Source: Anaerolineae bacterium (lineage in GTDB: Bacteria; Chloroflexota; Anaerolineae; Aggregatilineales; UBA2796). Taken from it: 64,000 nucleotides of DNA. Each line of letters opens with the position of its first letter. Position 1 is the stretch's first letter. Under the pieces are notes generated by a model, which was not told the origin of the DNA, searched no databases, and saw only the letters and a program-made list of their open reading frames with translations. Shown here in pieces: positions 18,351 to 26,015 of the stretch. Where the stretch lies: the NCBI GenBank assembly GCA_019637615.1, contig JAHBVJ010000004.1, forward strand, positions 186,001 through 250,000, given 5' to 3'. Both the position numbers and the translations under genes were made by a program.

Positions 18351-18806
18351 GTGGAACGTACCTTAATCATTGTCAAGCCCGATGGCGTCCAACGTGGCCT
18401 CGTCGGTGACATCATCAACCGCTTCGAGCGTCGCGGGCTGCGCATCGTCGGCATGAAGTTCATGCAGGCCAGCCGTGAACTCGCGGAAAAGCACTATGCC
18501 GTGCATCAGGGCAAGCCATTTTACGAAGGCTTGGTTAACTACATCATTTCGTCGCCCGTCGTGGTGATCGCGCTGGAAGGCACCAATGCCGTCGCCGCCT
18601 CGCGCAAGACCGTCGGCGCGACCCGTCCAAACGAAGCCGAAGCGGGCACCATTCGTGGTGATTATGCGCTGGAAGTCGGACGCAACCTCGTCCACGCGTC
18701 GGACAGCGTAGACAACGCCGCTGCCGAGATCGCGCTGTGGTTCACCGCGTCGGAATTGACCTCGTGGCCCCGCAACAATGATCCTTGGATCTTCGAGAAG
18801 CCGTAA
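18351..18806 (+). CDS. ndk: Nucleoside diphosphate kinase
   Basis: This 151-residue enzyme transfers the terminal phosphate of ATP to nucleoside diphosphates through a phosphohistidine. The catalytic histidine is H115 in NLVHASDS. The N-terminal TLIIVKPDGVQRGLVG, the ATRPNEAEAGTIRGDYA loop and the C-terminal tail WIFEKP are standard. Length matches the family. The start is a GTG with AGGAG eight bases upstream. It is followed by a perfect stem-loop and is probably monocistronic. Confidence 0.97.
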   Translation: MERTLIIVKPDGVQRGLVGDIINRFERRGLRIVGMKFMQASRELAEKHYAVHQGKPFYEGLVNYIISSPVVVIALEGTNAVAASRKTVGATRPNEAEAGTIRGDYALEVGRNLVHASDSVDNAAAEIALWFTASELTSWPRNNDPWIFEKP

Positions 18807-18821
18807 TTTTTCTGACATGCA

Positions 18822-18854
18822 AGCGAAGTCATCGATCCTCACGATGACTTCGCT
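18822..18854 (+). terminator. Stem-loop after ndk
   Basis: AGCGAAGTCATCG and CGATGACTTCGCT form a perfect 13-base-pair stem around a seven-base loop, 16 bases after the ndk stop. No T tract follows, so it may also protect the 3' end of the transcript. Confidence 0.7.
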
Positions 18855-19001
18855 GTAACGGACGTGGTTGATTGCCCTTTCCCTGAAGTTGCCCCTTCTC
18901 AGAACGCCAGTTCTCATCTATACTTACGACTCAATCCGCGTCTAGCAGAGGAGCCAGTTCTGCGTTACCGCTGCACGGCCTATTCATTGTCTTCGTCTTT
19001 A

Positions 19002-19029
19002 CTCTGCACTGAGGACTAAGCACTCGGCA
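19002..19029 (+). repeat. Heptamer array CTNAGCA, four units
   Basis: Four consecutive seven-base units read CTCTGCA, CTGAGGA, CTAAGCA and CTCGGCA. The array ends 21 bases before the start of the ABC exporter gene. It belongs to the dispersed heptamer family described in the findings. Confidence 0.65.
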
Positions 19030-19050
19030 CGTTCTTTAGAGGAGCTTGGC

Positions 19051-20862
19051 ATGGGTTTTATCATGGACGGCCTCGATGGTGAGGCCTACGACCGTAAATA
19101 CAAAGATAGCGATCTCGTCAACCGCATTGTCGCTTATTTCCGGTTACAAGGGCGAAAAATCGTCGTCGTCGCCATCATGATCGTGATCACCTCACTGCTG
19201 AATACCGTGCTGCCCGTCTACATCTCGCGCACGGTTGACCAATTGGCAGTGAATCGCGAAGAAGTGAATTTGGGACTCGTCGCGGGCGTGATCGTGTTGA
19301 TCGGCTCGGTAAGCTGGTTGGTGAACGCCATCCGGTTGTGGCTGTCGTCACAGGCGGTCGGCGCGGTCGTGCTGAAGATCCGCGAGGATGCCTTTGACGC
19401 GGTGCTCAAGCGTGACCTCTCTTTCTACGATCAGTTCCCTTCCGGCAAGATCGTCAGCCGCGTCACATCCGATACGCAAGCCTTCGCGCAGATCGTCACG
19501 CTGACGATGGACTTGATGAGCCAACTGCTGCTCGTCGTGATCTTGATCGGTTATCTGTTCACGGTCAATGTGCAGCTGACGCTCATCACCCTCGCCCTCG
19601 CGCCGTTCATCGTCTTCACCGCTTTAGCCTTCCGCCGCATCGCCCGCGAGACCATCACGCGGTCACGGCGCGTGCTGGCTGAGGTGAGCAATCATGTGCA
19701 GGAGACGGTCAGTGGCATCGGCGTGGCGAAGTCGTTCCGGCAAGAAGGCGCGATCTATGACGAGTTCTTGCGCGTCAATAAGCAGTCTTACGGCGTGAAC
19801 TTGCGCACTGGCTACGTCTTCAGCGGTATCTTCCCGATCCTGAACGCGATTGCGGGCATTGGCACGGCGGCGCTGGTGTACTTTGGTGGCGTGCAAGCGC
19901 AGCAGGGTAGCTTCACTCCCGGTCAATGGTATCTGTTCATTCAGGGCATCGGCCTGTTCTGGTTCCCATTGACCAGCATTGCCTCGTTCTGGAGCCAGTT
20001 TCAGCTTGGGTTGGCAGCAGGTGAGCGCGTATTTGCCTTGCTGGATGCAGAACCCAAAGTGGTGCAGAAAGATAGTCAGAAACTGCCCAACATCCGTGGC
20101 GAGATCGAGTTCCAGAATATGGACTTCCGCTACAAGGATGACGAACCCGTGCTGACTAACTTCTCGCTGCACATCAAAGCGGGCGAGACGTTGGCGTTGG
20201 TGGGACATACCGGTTCCGGCAAATCGAGCATTGGCAAGCTGATCGCCCGCTTCTACGAATTTCAGGGCGGTAAGCTACTGATCGATGGCATGGATATCCG
20301 CAACCTTGACCTCGCCGCCTATCGTTCGCGCTTGGGCGTGGTTACGCAGTCGCCATTCCTATTCGACGGCACCGTGCTGAACAACATCCGCTATGGCAAG
20401 GCCGACGCCACCGACGCCGAAGTGATCGCCGTCGCGCGCAAGGTTGGCGGCGGTGACTGGATCGATAACCTACAAAATGGGCTGGAGACCGAAGTTGGCG
20501 AACGTGGCGGCAACCTCTCGATGGGACAGCGGCAACTCGTCTCGCTGGCACGTGTCTTGCTGCAAGACCCTGCCATCGTGATCCTTGATGAGGCCACCGC
20601 CAGCATCGACCCGCTGACCGAAACGCTGATTCAAGAAGGCTTGGACGTCGTGCTGGAGCATCGCACCTCTATCGTGATCGCGCACCGTCTGAGCACCATC
20701 CGTCACGCTGACCGCATCATCGTGCTGCGCAATGGCGAGATCATCGAGCAGGGCACACACGACTCATTGCTGACACAAGGTGGTCACTACGCGGAACTGT
20801 ACAACACCTACTTCCGTCACCAGAGTTTGGAATACATCGAAAAAGCCAAAGATTTGGCCTAA
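19051..20862 (+). CDS. ABC exporter half-transporter (B-type, fused permease-ATPase)
   Basis: This 603-residue protein has an N-terminal exporter membrane domain (six segments within residues 28-310) followed by an ATPase domain. Walker A is GHTGSGKSS (about 385-393), Walker B is ILDEATASID with a canonical glutamate, and the H-loop is VIAHRLSTI. The signature reads LSMGQ rather than LSGGQ. The N-terminus GEAYDRKYKDSDLVNRI and C-terminus YNTYFRHQSLEYIE match the downstream exporter at 26016, so the two are paralogues. It probably exports a lipid, peptide or drug. The partner with a complementary LSGGQ signature is not adjacent, so it may homodimerise or pair with the product of the gene at 24189. 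AGGAG precedes the ATG. Confidence 0.93.
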   Translation: MGFIMDGLDGEAYDRKYKDSDLVNRIVAYFRLQGRKIVVVAIMIVITSLLNTVLPVYISRTVDQLAVNREEVNLGLVAGVIVLIGSVSWLVNAIRLWLSSQAVGAVVLKIREDAFDAVLKRDLSFYDQFPSGKIVSRVTSDTQAFAQIVTLTMDLMSQLLLVVILIGYLFTVNVQLTLITLALAPFIVFTALAFRRIARETITRSRRVLAEVSNHVQETVSGIGVAKSFRQEGAIYDEFLRVNKQSYGVNLRTGYVFSGIFPILNAIAGIGTAALVYFGGVQAQQGSFTPGQWYLFIQGIGLFWFPLTSIASFWSQFQLGLAAGERVFALLDAEPKVVQKDSQKLPNIRGEIEFQNMDFRYKDDEPVLTNFSLHIKAGETLALVGHTGSGKSSIGKLIARFYEFQGGKLLIDGMDIRNLDLAAYRSRLGVVTQSPFLFDGTVLNNIRYGKADATDAEVIAVARKVGGGDWIDNLQNGLETEVGERGGNLSMGQRQLVSLARVLLQDPAIVILDEATASIDPLTETLIQEGLDVVLEHRTSIVIAHRLSTIRHADRIIVLRNGEIIEQGTHDSLLTQGGHYAELYNTYFRHQSLEYIEKAKDLA

Positions 20863-20887
20863 CTTCCACTACATCAGCGATTACTCG

Positions 20888-20924
20888 AATGCTGCAACCT
20901 GATCATGTTTCTGGTTGCAGCATT
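20888..20924 (+). terminator. Stem-loop terminator after the ABC exporter
   Basis: AATGCTGCAACC and GGTTGCAGCATT form a perfect 12-base-pair stem around a 13-base loop. It lies between the exporter gene and the convergent HEAT-like gene and could serve both. Confidence 0.75.
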
Positions 20925-20963
20925 GTGTTGTCCGTCATCTCTGTGCTTGCGCGAGAACGTCCC

Positions 20964-21461
20964 CTACAAAATTTGCAACATGTCTTCCGCACTAACACGC
21001 AAGGTTTCATCTGCGTGGTTAAGTAAAGTCTGATAGATCGGAATGCCTCGTTCAACTGCCGTCCGGATTGCACGTGCGCGGGTACGATAAATATCGTCCA
21101 GTGGATCGTGCAAGCGCAAATATACTTTTGAAGCGTTGAGATAGAGCGCCATATCATGCAATATTTCAATGACAAAGCTTCTTACCCAGCTATCCAATGT
21201 TTCATCCGTCAATATATCAAGCAAAAAAGGGACAGTAGCTTGAGGAATATCATTTTGTAGTGCGCTTTTAAAAGTATCAGGCGTGCCATAGCTGGCATCA
21301 AACGCAGGCCACGGAGTCAGATAATTTTCTAAATTATTCAGCGCGCGGGTTGAGATTTCACTGTCCTTAGAAGTCGCGCCGATCAGCAATTCGCGTATCA
21401 GGTGCCCACCGTAGCCCAGCCTATCCCAATCTACTTTGTCTAGCGCCTCTTTATCTAGCAA
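20964..21461 (-). CDS. Helical repeat (HEAT-like) protein of unknown function
   Basis: This 165-residue protein is predicted to be entirely alpha-helical. Its segments have the amphipathic alternation of HEAT-type repeats (ALNNLENYLTPW, ATVPFLLDILTDE, SFVIEILHDMALYL, ETLRVSAEDMLQIL). It resembles the small HEAT-like proteins often found near toxins or immunity loci, but no such partner is visible, and I do not recognise a named family. It faces the ABC exporter gene. Upstream lies a gap of about 140 bases before the ArsR-like promoter. Confidence 0.6.
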   Translation of the reverse strand: MLDKEALDKVDWDRLGYGGHLIRELLIGATSKDSEISTRALNNLENYLTPWPAFDASYGTPDTFKSALQNDIPQATVPFLLDILTDETLDSWVRSFVIEILHDMALYLNASKVYLRLHDPLDDIYRTRARAIRTAVERGIPIYQTLLNHADETLRVSAEDMLQIL

Positions 21462-21616
21462 GCTAACCGCCCTTCTGTAACAGTCCTAGACTTGGCCTAA
21501 CCACAAATACATGGCTGCAAGTTGATCGTGCGTTAACGTGTTACAACCAATTCTATATTCCCGACCGATTTTTCCTACTTAATGTTGAGATGCTTCCATC
21601 TTTTTGCTGAATTCAC

Positions 21617-21645
21617 TTGAGTATTCTCAAGATTGGGAATACAAT
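21617..21645 (+). promoter_or_regulatory. Promoter with embedded operator of the ArsR-like gene
   Basis: TTGAGT (21617-21622), a 17-base spacer and TACAAT (21640-21645) form a well-spaced sigma-70-type promoter. The spacer is filled by the imperfect palindrome TATTCTCAAGATTGGGAATA (21622-21641). A second related element, ATTCTCAAGAACGAGAAC, lies at 21658-21675 near the expected transcription start. Confidence 0.7.
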
Positions 21646-21681
21646 CCATGTATAAGCATTCTCAAGAACGAGAACAGTGAT

Positions 21682-22227
21682 ATGAAATCAAAAGATGAAC
21701 TGATCCTGCACCCCGCGCGAATGCGGATACTCGTTGCCCTAGCTGGTCGTGAATTGACCGCGCAGCAGCTTGCCGGGACATTATCCGACATTCCACAGGC
21801 GACTTTGTATCGCCAGCTCAATATCCTCGTGAAAAACAAGCTGATTGCCATCACACAGGAATGGGGGCGCGGCAGTTCACAGGAGCGCAAATATGCGCTG
21901 AGTGCGGAGAGTAAGCAACTGACGGCAAGCAACTTCGCTCAGGCGACCGCTGCCGACCACGCCAACTATTTCACCATGTTCATCAGCAGTGTGATGGCGG
22001 ATTTTGCCCGCTACCGTGTGAAGCATGAACATGATGACAAATTGGACGTAGCTGCCGACGGCGTTATGTATGCGACTATTCCGGTTAATTTGAGCGATGA
22101 GGAATTTCAGCAGTTGCAGATGAGCATTCAAACGCTGCTGCTGTCCGCAACCAGTAACCCGCTCACGCCTGATCGCCGCCGCCGGTTGTTAACGACCATT
22201 GTTATTCCAGACGACCCCGAAGCGTAA
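21682..22227 (+). CDS. ArsR-like winged-helix transcriptional regulator
   Basis: This 181-residue protein has an N-terminal winged-helix domain. The order LILHPARMRILVALAGRELTA then ATLYRQLNILVKNKLI is typical of ArsR/HTH_20 repressors, followed by a wing with EWGRGSSQERKYAL. The C-terminal half is helical and may bind a ligand or dimerise. The ATG at 21682 is chosen because a promoter with a TACAAT -10 ends at 21645, so the upstream in-frame start at 21604 would lie before the transcription start. Paired TTCTCAAGA motifs suggest that it represses itself. It is followed 34 bases later by an alpha/beta hydrolase gene, probably in the same operon. Confidence 0.85.
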   Translation: MKSKDELILHPARMRILVALAGRELTAQQLAGTLSDIPQATLYRQLNILVKNKLIAITQEWGRGSSQERKYALSAESKQLTASNFAQATAADHANYFTMFISSVMADFARYRVKHEHDDKLDVAADGVMYATIPVNLSDEEFQQLQMSIQTLLLSATSNPLTPDRRRRLLTTIVIPDDPEA

Positions 22228-22261
22228 CGCTATTTCTGCTGCCAACACTTGGAGATGGATA

Positions 22262-23173
22262 ATGAACGAAGTAACTACAGTAACACTGCCCAACGGACAT
22301 ATCATCGGCTATGCCGAGTACGGAACCCCGACTGGCCTACCCGTGATCGCCCTTCACGGAATGCCCAATACCCACCTCATGTGGAAAGGCATCGATCAGG
22401 CTGCGCGTGACGGGAACATTCGACTGATTGCGCCGGATCGTGCAGGCTACGGATATTCGACGTGTGGTTTGCCGCCAACGCTGATCGACTATGCCGACGA
22501 CATTCGCGGGTTAGCTGATGCGCTGAGGTTGGGGAAATTCGTCATTATGGGCGCATCAGGTGGTGGCCCTTATGCCTACGCTTGTGCCTACAAATTGGCA
22601 GATCGCCTGCTAGCAGCGGTCATCCTGAGCAGTATGCCGCCGCTGTTCCAGACGCGCTATGCCGCACAAATGGAGTCCATGAACAGGCTTGTCTTCCGTC
22701 TCGGCAAGATTTCGCCTGTGCTCACCAGCTTCCTGCTTACGACTATGCTGCGGACATCGCTGCTATCCATGCGTAAGCACGCACAGCAGCACACCTCGCC
22801 GTCGCCCGATATTCCACCCGCTGTTTGCGCCGTGCTCACGGAAGATTTGACCGAGGTCGTGCGTTCGTCGCGCAAGGGAATCGCGTCCGATCTGCGGCTG
22901 TACTGGCGTGCGTGGGGCTTCAATTTTGAGGATATTCCCACGAGAGTGCTGCTCTGGCATGGCGAGGCGGATACGCTGTCACCCGTTACCGCTGCACACC
23001 AGATTGCCGCGCGTTTGCCCACCGTCGAATGTCACTTTTGCCCAAATGAAGGGCATGTCGAGCCGCTCACCAAGCACATTCACGAAGTTTTCGCGCGCAT
23101 TAGTACGCTCGTCTTGAATACCGAAACCATCACGCGGGCAGCGGTGCAACTTGAACCGTCACCGCAGCCGTGA
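22262..23173 (+). CDS. Alpha/beta-hydrolase
   Basis: This 303-residue enzyme has the alpha/beta-hydrolase fold. The oxyanion region is LHGMPNTHLMW, the nucleophile serine sits in GASGGG, and the acid and histidine appear as HGEADTLSP and NEGHVEPL near the C-terminus. These give a Ser-Asp-His triad. Substrate is unknown, and the closest pattern is the proline iminopeptidase or esterase-like group. The ATG at 22262 is preceded by GGAGATGG. The longer frame from 22199 overlaps the end of the upstream gene and lacks family resemblance. It follows the ArsR-like regulator, which may control it. Confidence 0.88.
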   Translation: MNEVTTVTLPNGHIIGYAEYGTPTGLPVIALHGMPNTHLMWKGIDQAARDGNIRLIAPDRAGYGYSTCGLPPTLIDYADDIRGLADALRLGKFVIMGASGGGPYAYACAYKLADRLLAAVILSSMPPLFQTRYAAQMESMNRLVFRLGKISPVLTSFLLTTMLRTSLLSMRKHAQQHTSPSPDIPPAVCAVLTEDLTEVVRSSRKGIASDLRLYWRAWGFNFEDIPTRVLLWHGEADTLSPVTAAHQIAARLPTVECHFCPNEGHVEPLTKHIHEVFARISTLVLNTETITRAAVQLEPSPQP

Positions 23174-23179
23174 CAGAGA

Positions 23180-23860
23180 TCACTCCAAGGCTGATTTCAA
23201 ATAGGCTTCGAAGGGCTTCATGGCTTTGAACACGGCGATCACGTGTGCCGTCAAGTCTGGCGATAGAAGTTTCTCGTCACTCAGTTCATGCGACACTAGA
23301 AATTGCGTATGCCGTAGGAGTTCGATATCAGGGTGATCTTTGGCGTAACCTTTCGGCGCGGTCTTGAGCGCAGTACCTTCCAGCTTGCCGAAGTACTGCT
23401 TGAAGTCCTTCGCATTCAGGATTTTTCTGAACTCCGCTCCTTTCGCCACGATTTTCCGGCGCACTTTGTCGAGGTCTTGCGGCGTCGGCATGTAGATTCC
23501 ACCTGCGAGGAAGGATTTTCCGTCCGGCTCAAGCTGCATGTAGTATGAACGCCCCGTCCCCTTGCGCCCGCCCTGCCCGATCACCGCGCCAAAATTGGTC
23601 TTGTATGGGGTTTTGTTGGGCGAGAAGCGCACATCACGGTTGATCCGGTAGATGCAGTCCTTGGCGCTAACGCCCGTCATGTCATCGAATGTGCCGATTT
23701 CTAGGATGAGTTCGGTCACGAAAGATTCAAAGCTGGCACGCGCTTTGTCATAGCGGCTGCGGTTGGCGTCAAACCACGGCTTATCATTGTTGTCACGAAG
23801 ATCGCGCAAGAAATCGAGCGAAGCGCGCAAACTCTCTGGCATCGTTGCCACCTTATCCAT
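23180..23860 (-). CDS. DUF2461 (TIGR02453) family protein
   Basis: The 226-residue protein shows the hallmarks of DUF2461: LDFLRDLRDNNDKPWFDANR at the start, YRINRDVRFSPNKTPYKTNF in the middle, and GGIYMPTPQDLDKVRRKI. The family is widespread and its function is unknown. Length fits. It converges with the alpha/beta-hydrolase gene, with only six bases between stop codons, so no independent terminator is visible. The upstream region toward 24188 is AT-rich and contains a TATAAT at 23981-23986 on the other strand. Confidence 0.9.
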   Translation of the reverse strand: MDKVATMPESLRASLDFLRDLRDNNDKPWFDANRSRYDKARASFESFVTELILEIGTFDDMTGVSAKDCIYRINRDVRFSPNKTPYKTNFGAVIGQGGRKGTGRSYYMQLEPDGKSFLAGGIYMPTPQDLDKVRRKIVAKGAEFRKILNAKDFKQYFGKLEGTALKTAPKGYAKDHPDIELLRHTQFLVSHELSDEKLLSPDLTAHVIAVFKAMKPFEAYLKSALE

Positions 23861-24188
23861 GCATATCCAAAATGTAACACTAGCTAGTAATCGTTGTGAC
23901 GCGAATTATACTCCGATGTGGATTGGATGGAACGTGCAGGGCATGTCGCACGCGCGCCAATATTAACGCCACCTTATGGATATAATACGGTTATGCGACA
24001 ATTCGTAAATTAGCCAATTTTGCACTTGGCAAATTCGATATGGCGCGGTAGTTTTAAATTATAAATTTTTCTTACTCAAAATTTTTACGGCAACGCCTTG
24101 CCCCACCTCCAAAGAGGCGTTTGAAGCGCTGCCCACCTACCAATAACTGAACCAAATCTATCGTCAAGAGACAGTGGAGAATCACAAA
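23861..24188. other. AT-rich intergenic region before the ABC exporter pair
   Basis: This region of about 330 bases separates the divergent DUF2461 and ABC exporter genes. It is visibly AT-rich from 23960 onward and contains a TATAAT at 23981-23986 on the plus strand, about 200 bases before the exporter start. No gene is supportable. Confidence 0.4.
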
Positions 24189-26000
24189 ATGTCTTCGCCT
24201 GCTTCTGCGAGCGAATTCGCTGTGACAGATGTCTACCCATTTGACCAGCGCTCACCGATACACTGGATCATTTCTCATACGCTGCGCTACAAACGTTTCA
24301 TCGTCACCTTCATCATCGGAGCGTTCGGCAATGGTCTCGGCGCGTCGATCGTTCCGCTCATGATCGGCGTGGCATTCAACGCCATCCTCAAACCACAGCC
24401 CGATATGAGCATGGTCGTCACTGCCGCGCTCACCGTCCTCGCTTCGCAGTTCGGACGGGCGGCGCTGCAATTCATGCGTAACGCCAGTTCCGAGCTGATG
24501 GGGCAGCGCGTGGAGCGAGATGCGCGGCAAGAGTTGTACGCCAATTTGCTCGGCAAGAATATGGCGTTCCACAGTATGCAGTCGGTGGGCGACATCATGG
24601 CGCGTGCCACCAACGATGTCCACGAACTCTATACGATGTACGCGCAAGGGCTGAACATGATCGTCGGCTCCTCGATGTTCCTGATCTTCCCTGTCCTGCT
24701 TTCGCCGGGAATTTCACCACAGCTCGTGCTGACGCCCGCCATTTTCACCGTCGGCTACATTGTGGCGGTGCGGGCACACCTCAAGATGCTGCAACCCGCC
24801 ACGCGTGAAGTCCGTGCCACCTTCGGCAAGATGAACGCCGGACTCGCGGAAGCCATCGACGGTATCGAGATCGTCAAGGGAGCCTCGCAAGAAGAACAAG
24901 AGATCAAGCATTTTGTCGAAGACGCCACCGCGTTCCGTGATGCGTTCGTTCGTCAAGGCGAGGTCGAAGCCCGCTTCATGCCGCTGCTGGTGCTTGGGAT
25001 CGCGGTTGGCTGCGCCTTCCTGCACGCCCTTATCCTGCTGCACGCGGGGCAGATCACAATTGGTAACGTAGTCACGTACATGGGCTATATGGGTTTGTAC
25101 GGCTTTCCCGTCAACGTCTCGCTGTACGGCTATTCGCAGTTGTCGCTCGGTCTCGCTGCCTCCCGCCGCATCCTCGCCCTGCTGCAAGCCAAGACCGATC
25201 TGGACGAGAACAGCGAGGGACATGTCGCCGATATTCGTGGCGCGGTCACCTTCGAACAGGTCGGCTTCTCGTATCCAGATGGCGCTGCGGCCATTCAAGA
25301 TGTCTCGTTCGAAGCCAAACCCGGTCAGATCGTCGCCATTGTGGGGCAGACGGGCGCAGGTAAGAGCACACTTGCCAAGCTCATCAACCGCACTTACGAT
25401 CCGCAGCACGGGCGCGTCCTGATCGACGGCATCGAAACGAGCGACTGGAACCTCGAATCACTGCGTTCGCAAATCTCGATCATCGAGCAGGATATTTTCC
25501 TGTTCTCGCGCACTGTCGCGGAGAATATCGCGTTCGGCGTTCCCGATGCCACCCAAGCGCAGATCGAAGAAGCGGCGAAGGCGGCACAAGCGCATGACTT
25601 CATCATGGGCTTCAAAGATGGCTATCAAACGGTGGTCGGAATGCGCGGCGTCACTCTTTCCGGCGGTCAACGTCAGCGATTGGCGCTGGCACGTGCCTTC
25701 CTCACCGATCCGCGCATTTTGATCCTCGATGATTCGACCAGTGCCATCGACAGCGCCACCGAAGATCAAATTCAACGCGCCATCCAGAAGGCCACACAAG
25801 GCCGCACTACGTTCCTGATTACGCACCGCCTATCGCAAATCCGCTGGGCAGATCAGATCATCGTGCTCCGGCTAGGCAAGGTTGTGGCGTCCGGCAGCCA
25901 TGAGGACTTGTTGAAATCTTCGGAATCCTACCGGCGCATTTTCTCTACCGATGAAGCAATGCAGCAGTCACCCGAAAATCAGTACGTGTTAGGCCGTTAA
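24189..26000 (+). CDS. ABC exporter half-transporter with degenerate Walker B (A-type)
   Basis: This 603-residue protein has six membrane segments then an ATPase domain. Walker A is GQTGAGKST (about 385-393), the signature is the canonical LSGGQRQRLALARA, and the H-loop is LITHRLSQI. Walker B reads LDDSTSAID, so the catalytic glutamate is replaced by aspartate. That is the mark of the weakly hydrolysing half of heterodimeric exporters such as TM287/288. Its partner follows 15 bases later and has the opposite pattern. The ATG at 24189 has GGAG about ten bases upstream, and a GTG at 24174 is the alternative start. Substrate is unknown. Confidence 0.93.
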   Translation: MSSPASASEFAVTDVYPFDQRSPIHWIISHTLRYKRFIVTFIIGAFGNGLGASIVPLMIGVAFNAILKPQPDMSMVVTAALTVLASQFGRAALQFMRNASSELMGQRVERDARQELYANLLGKNMAFHSMQSVGDIMARATNDVHELYTMYAQGLNMIVGSSMFLIFPVLLSPGISPQLVLTPAIFTVGYIVAVRAHLKMLQPATREVRATFGKMNAGLAEAIDGIEIVKGASQEEQEIKHFVEDATAFRDAFVRQGEVEARFMPLLVLGIAVGCAFLHALILLHAGQITIGNVVTYMGYMGLYGFPVNVSLYGYSQLSLGLAASRRILALLQAKTDLDENSEGHVADIRGAVTFEQVGFSYPDGAAAIQDVSFEAKPGQIVAIVGQTGAGKSTLAKLINRTYDPQHGRVLIDGIETSDWNLESLRSQISIIEQDIFLFSRTVAENIAFGVPDATQAQIEEAAKAAQAHDFIMGFKDGYQTVVGMRGVTLSGGQRQRLALARAFLTDPRILILDDSTSAIDSATEDQIQRAIQKATQGRTTFLITHRLSQIRWADQIIVLRLGKVVASGSHEDLLKSSESYRRIFSTDEAMQQSPENQYVLGR

Positions 26001-26015
26001 TAAGGAATAGTCAAC

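Noticed and set aside
24714..25409. 231-residue minus-strand frame opposite the A-type exporter
   Set aside because: It is a shadow frame inside the ATPase and permease coding region and does not resemble any protein.
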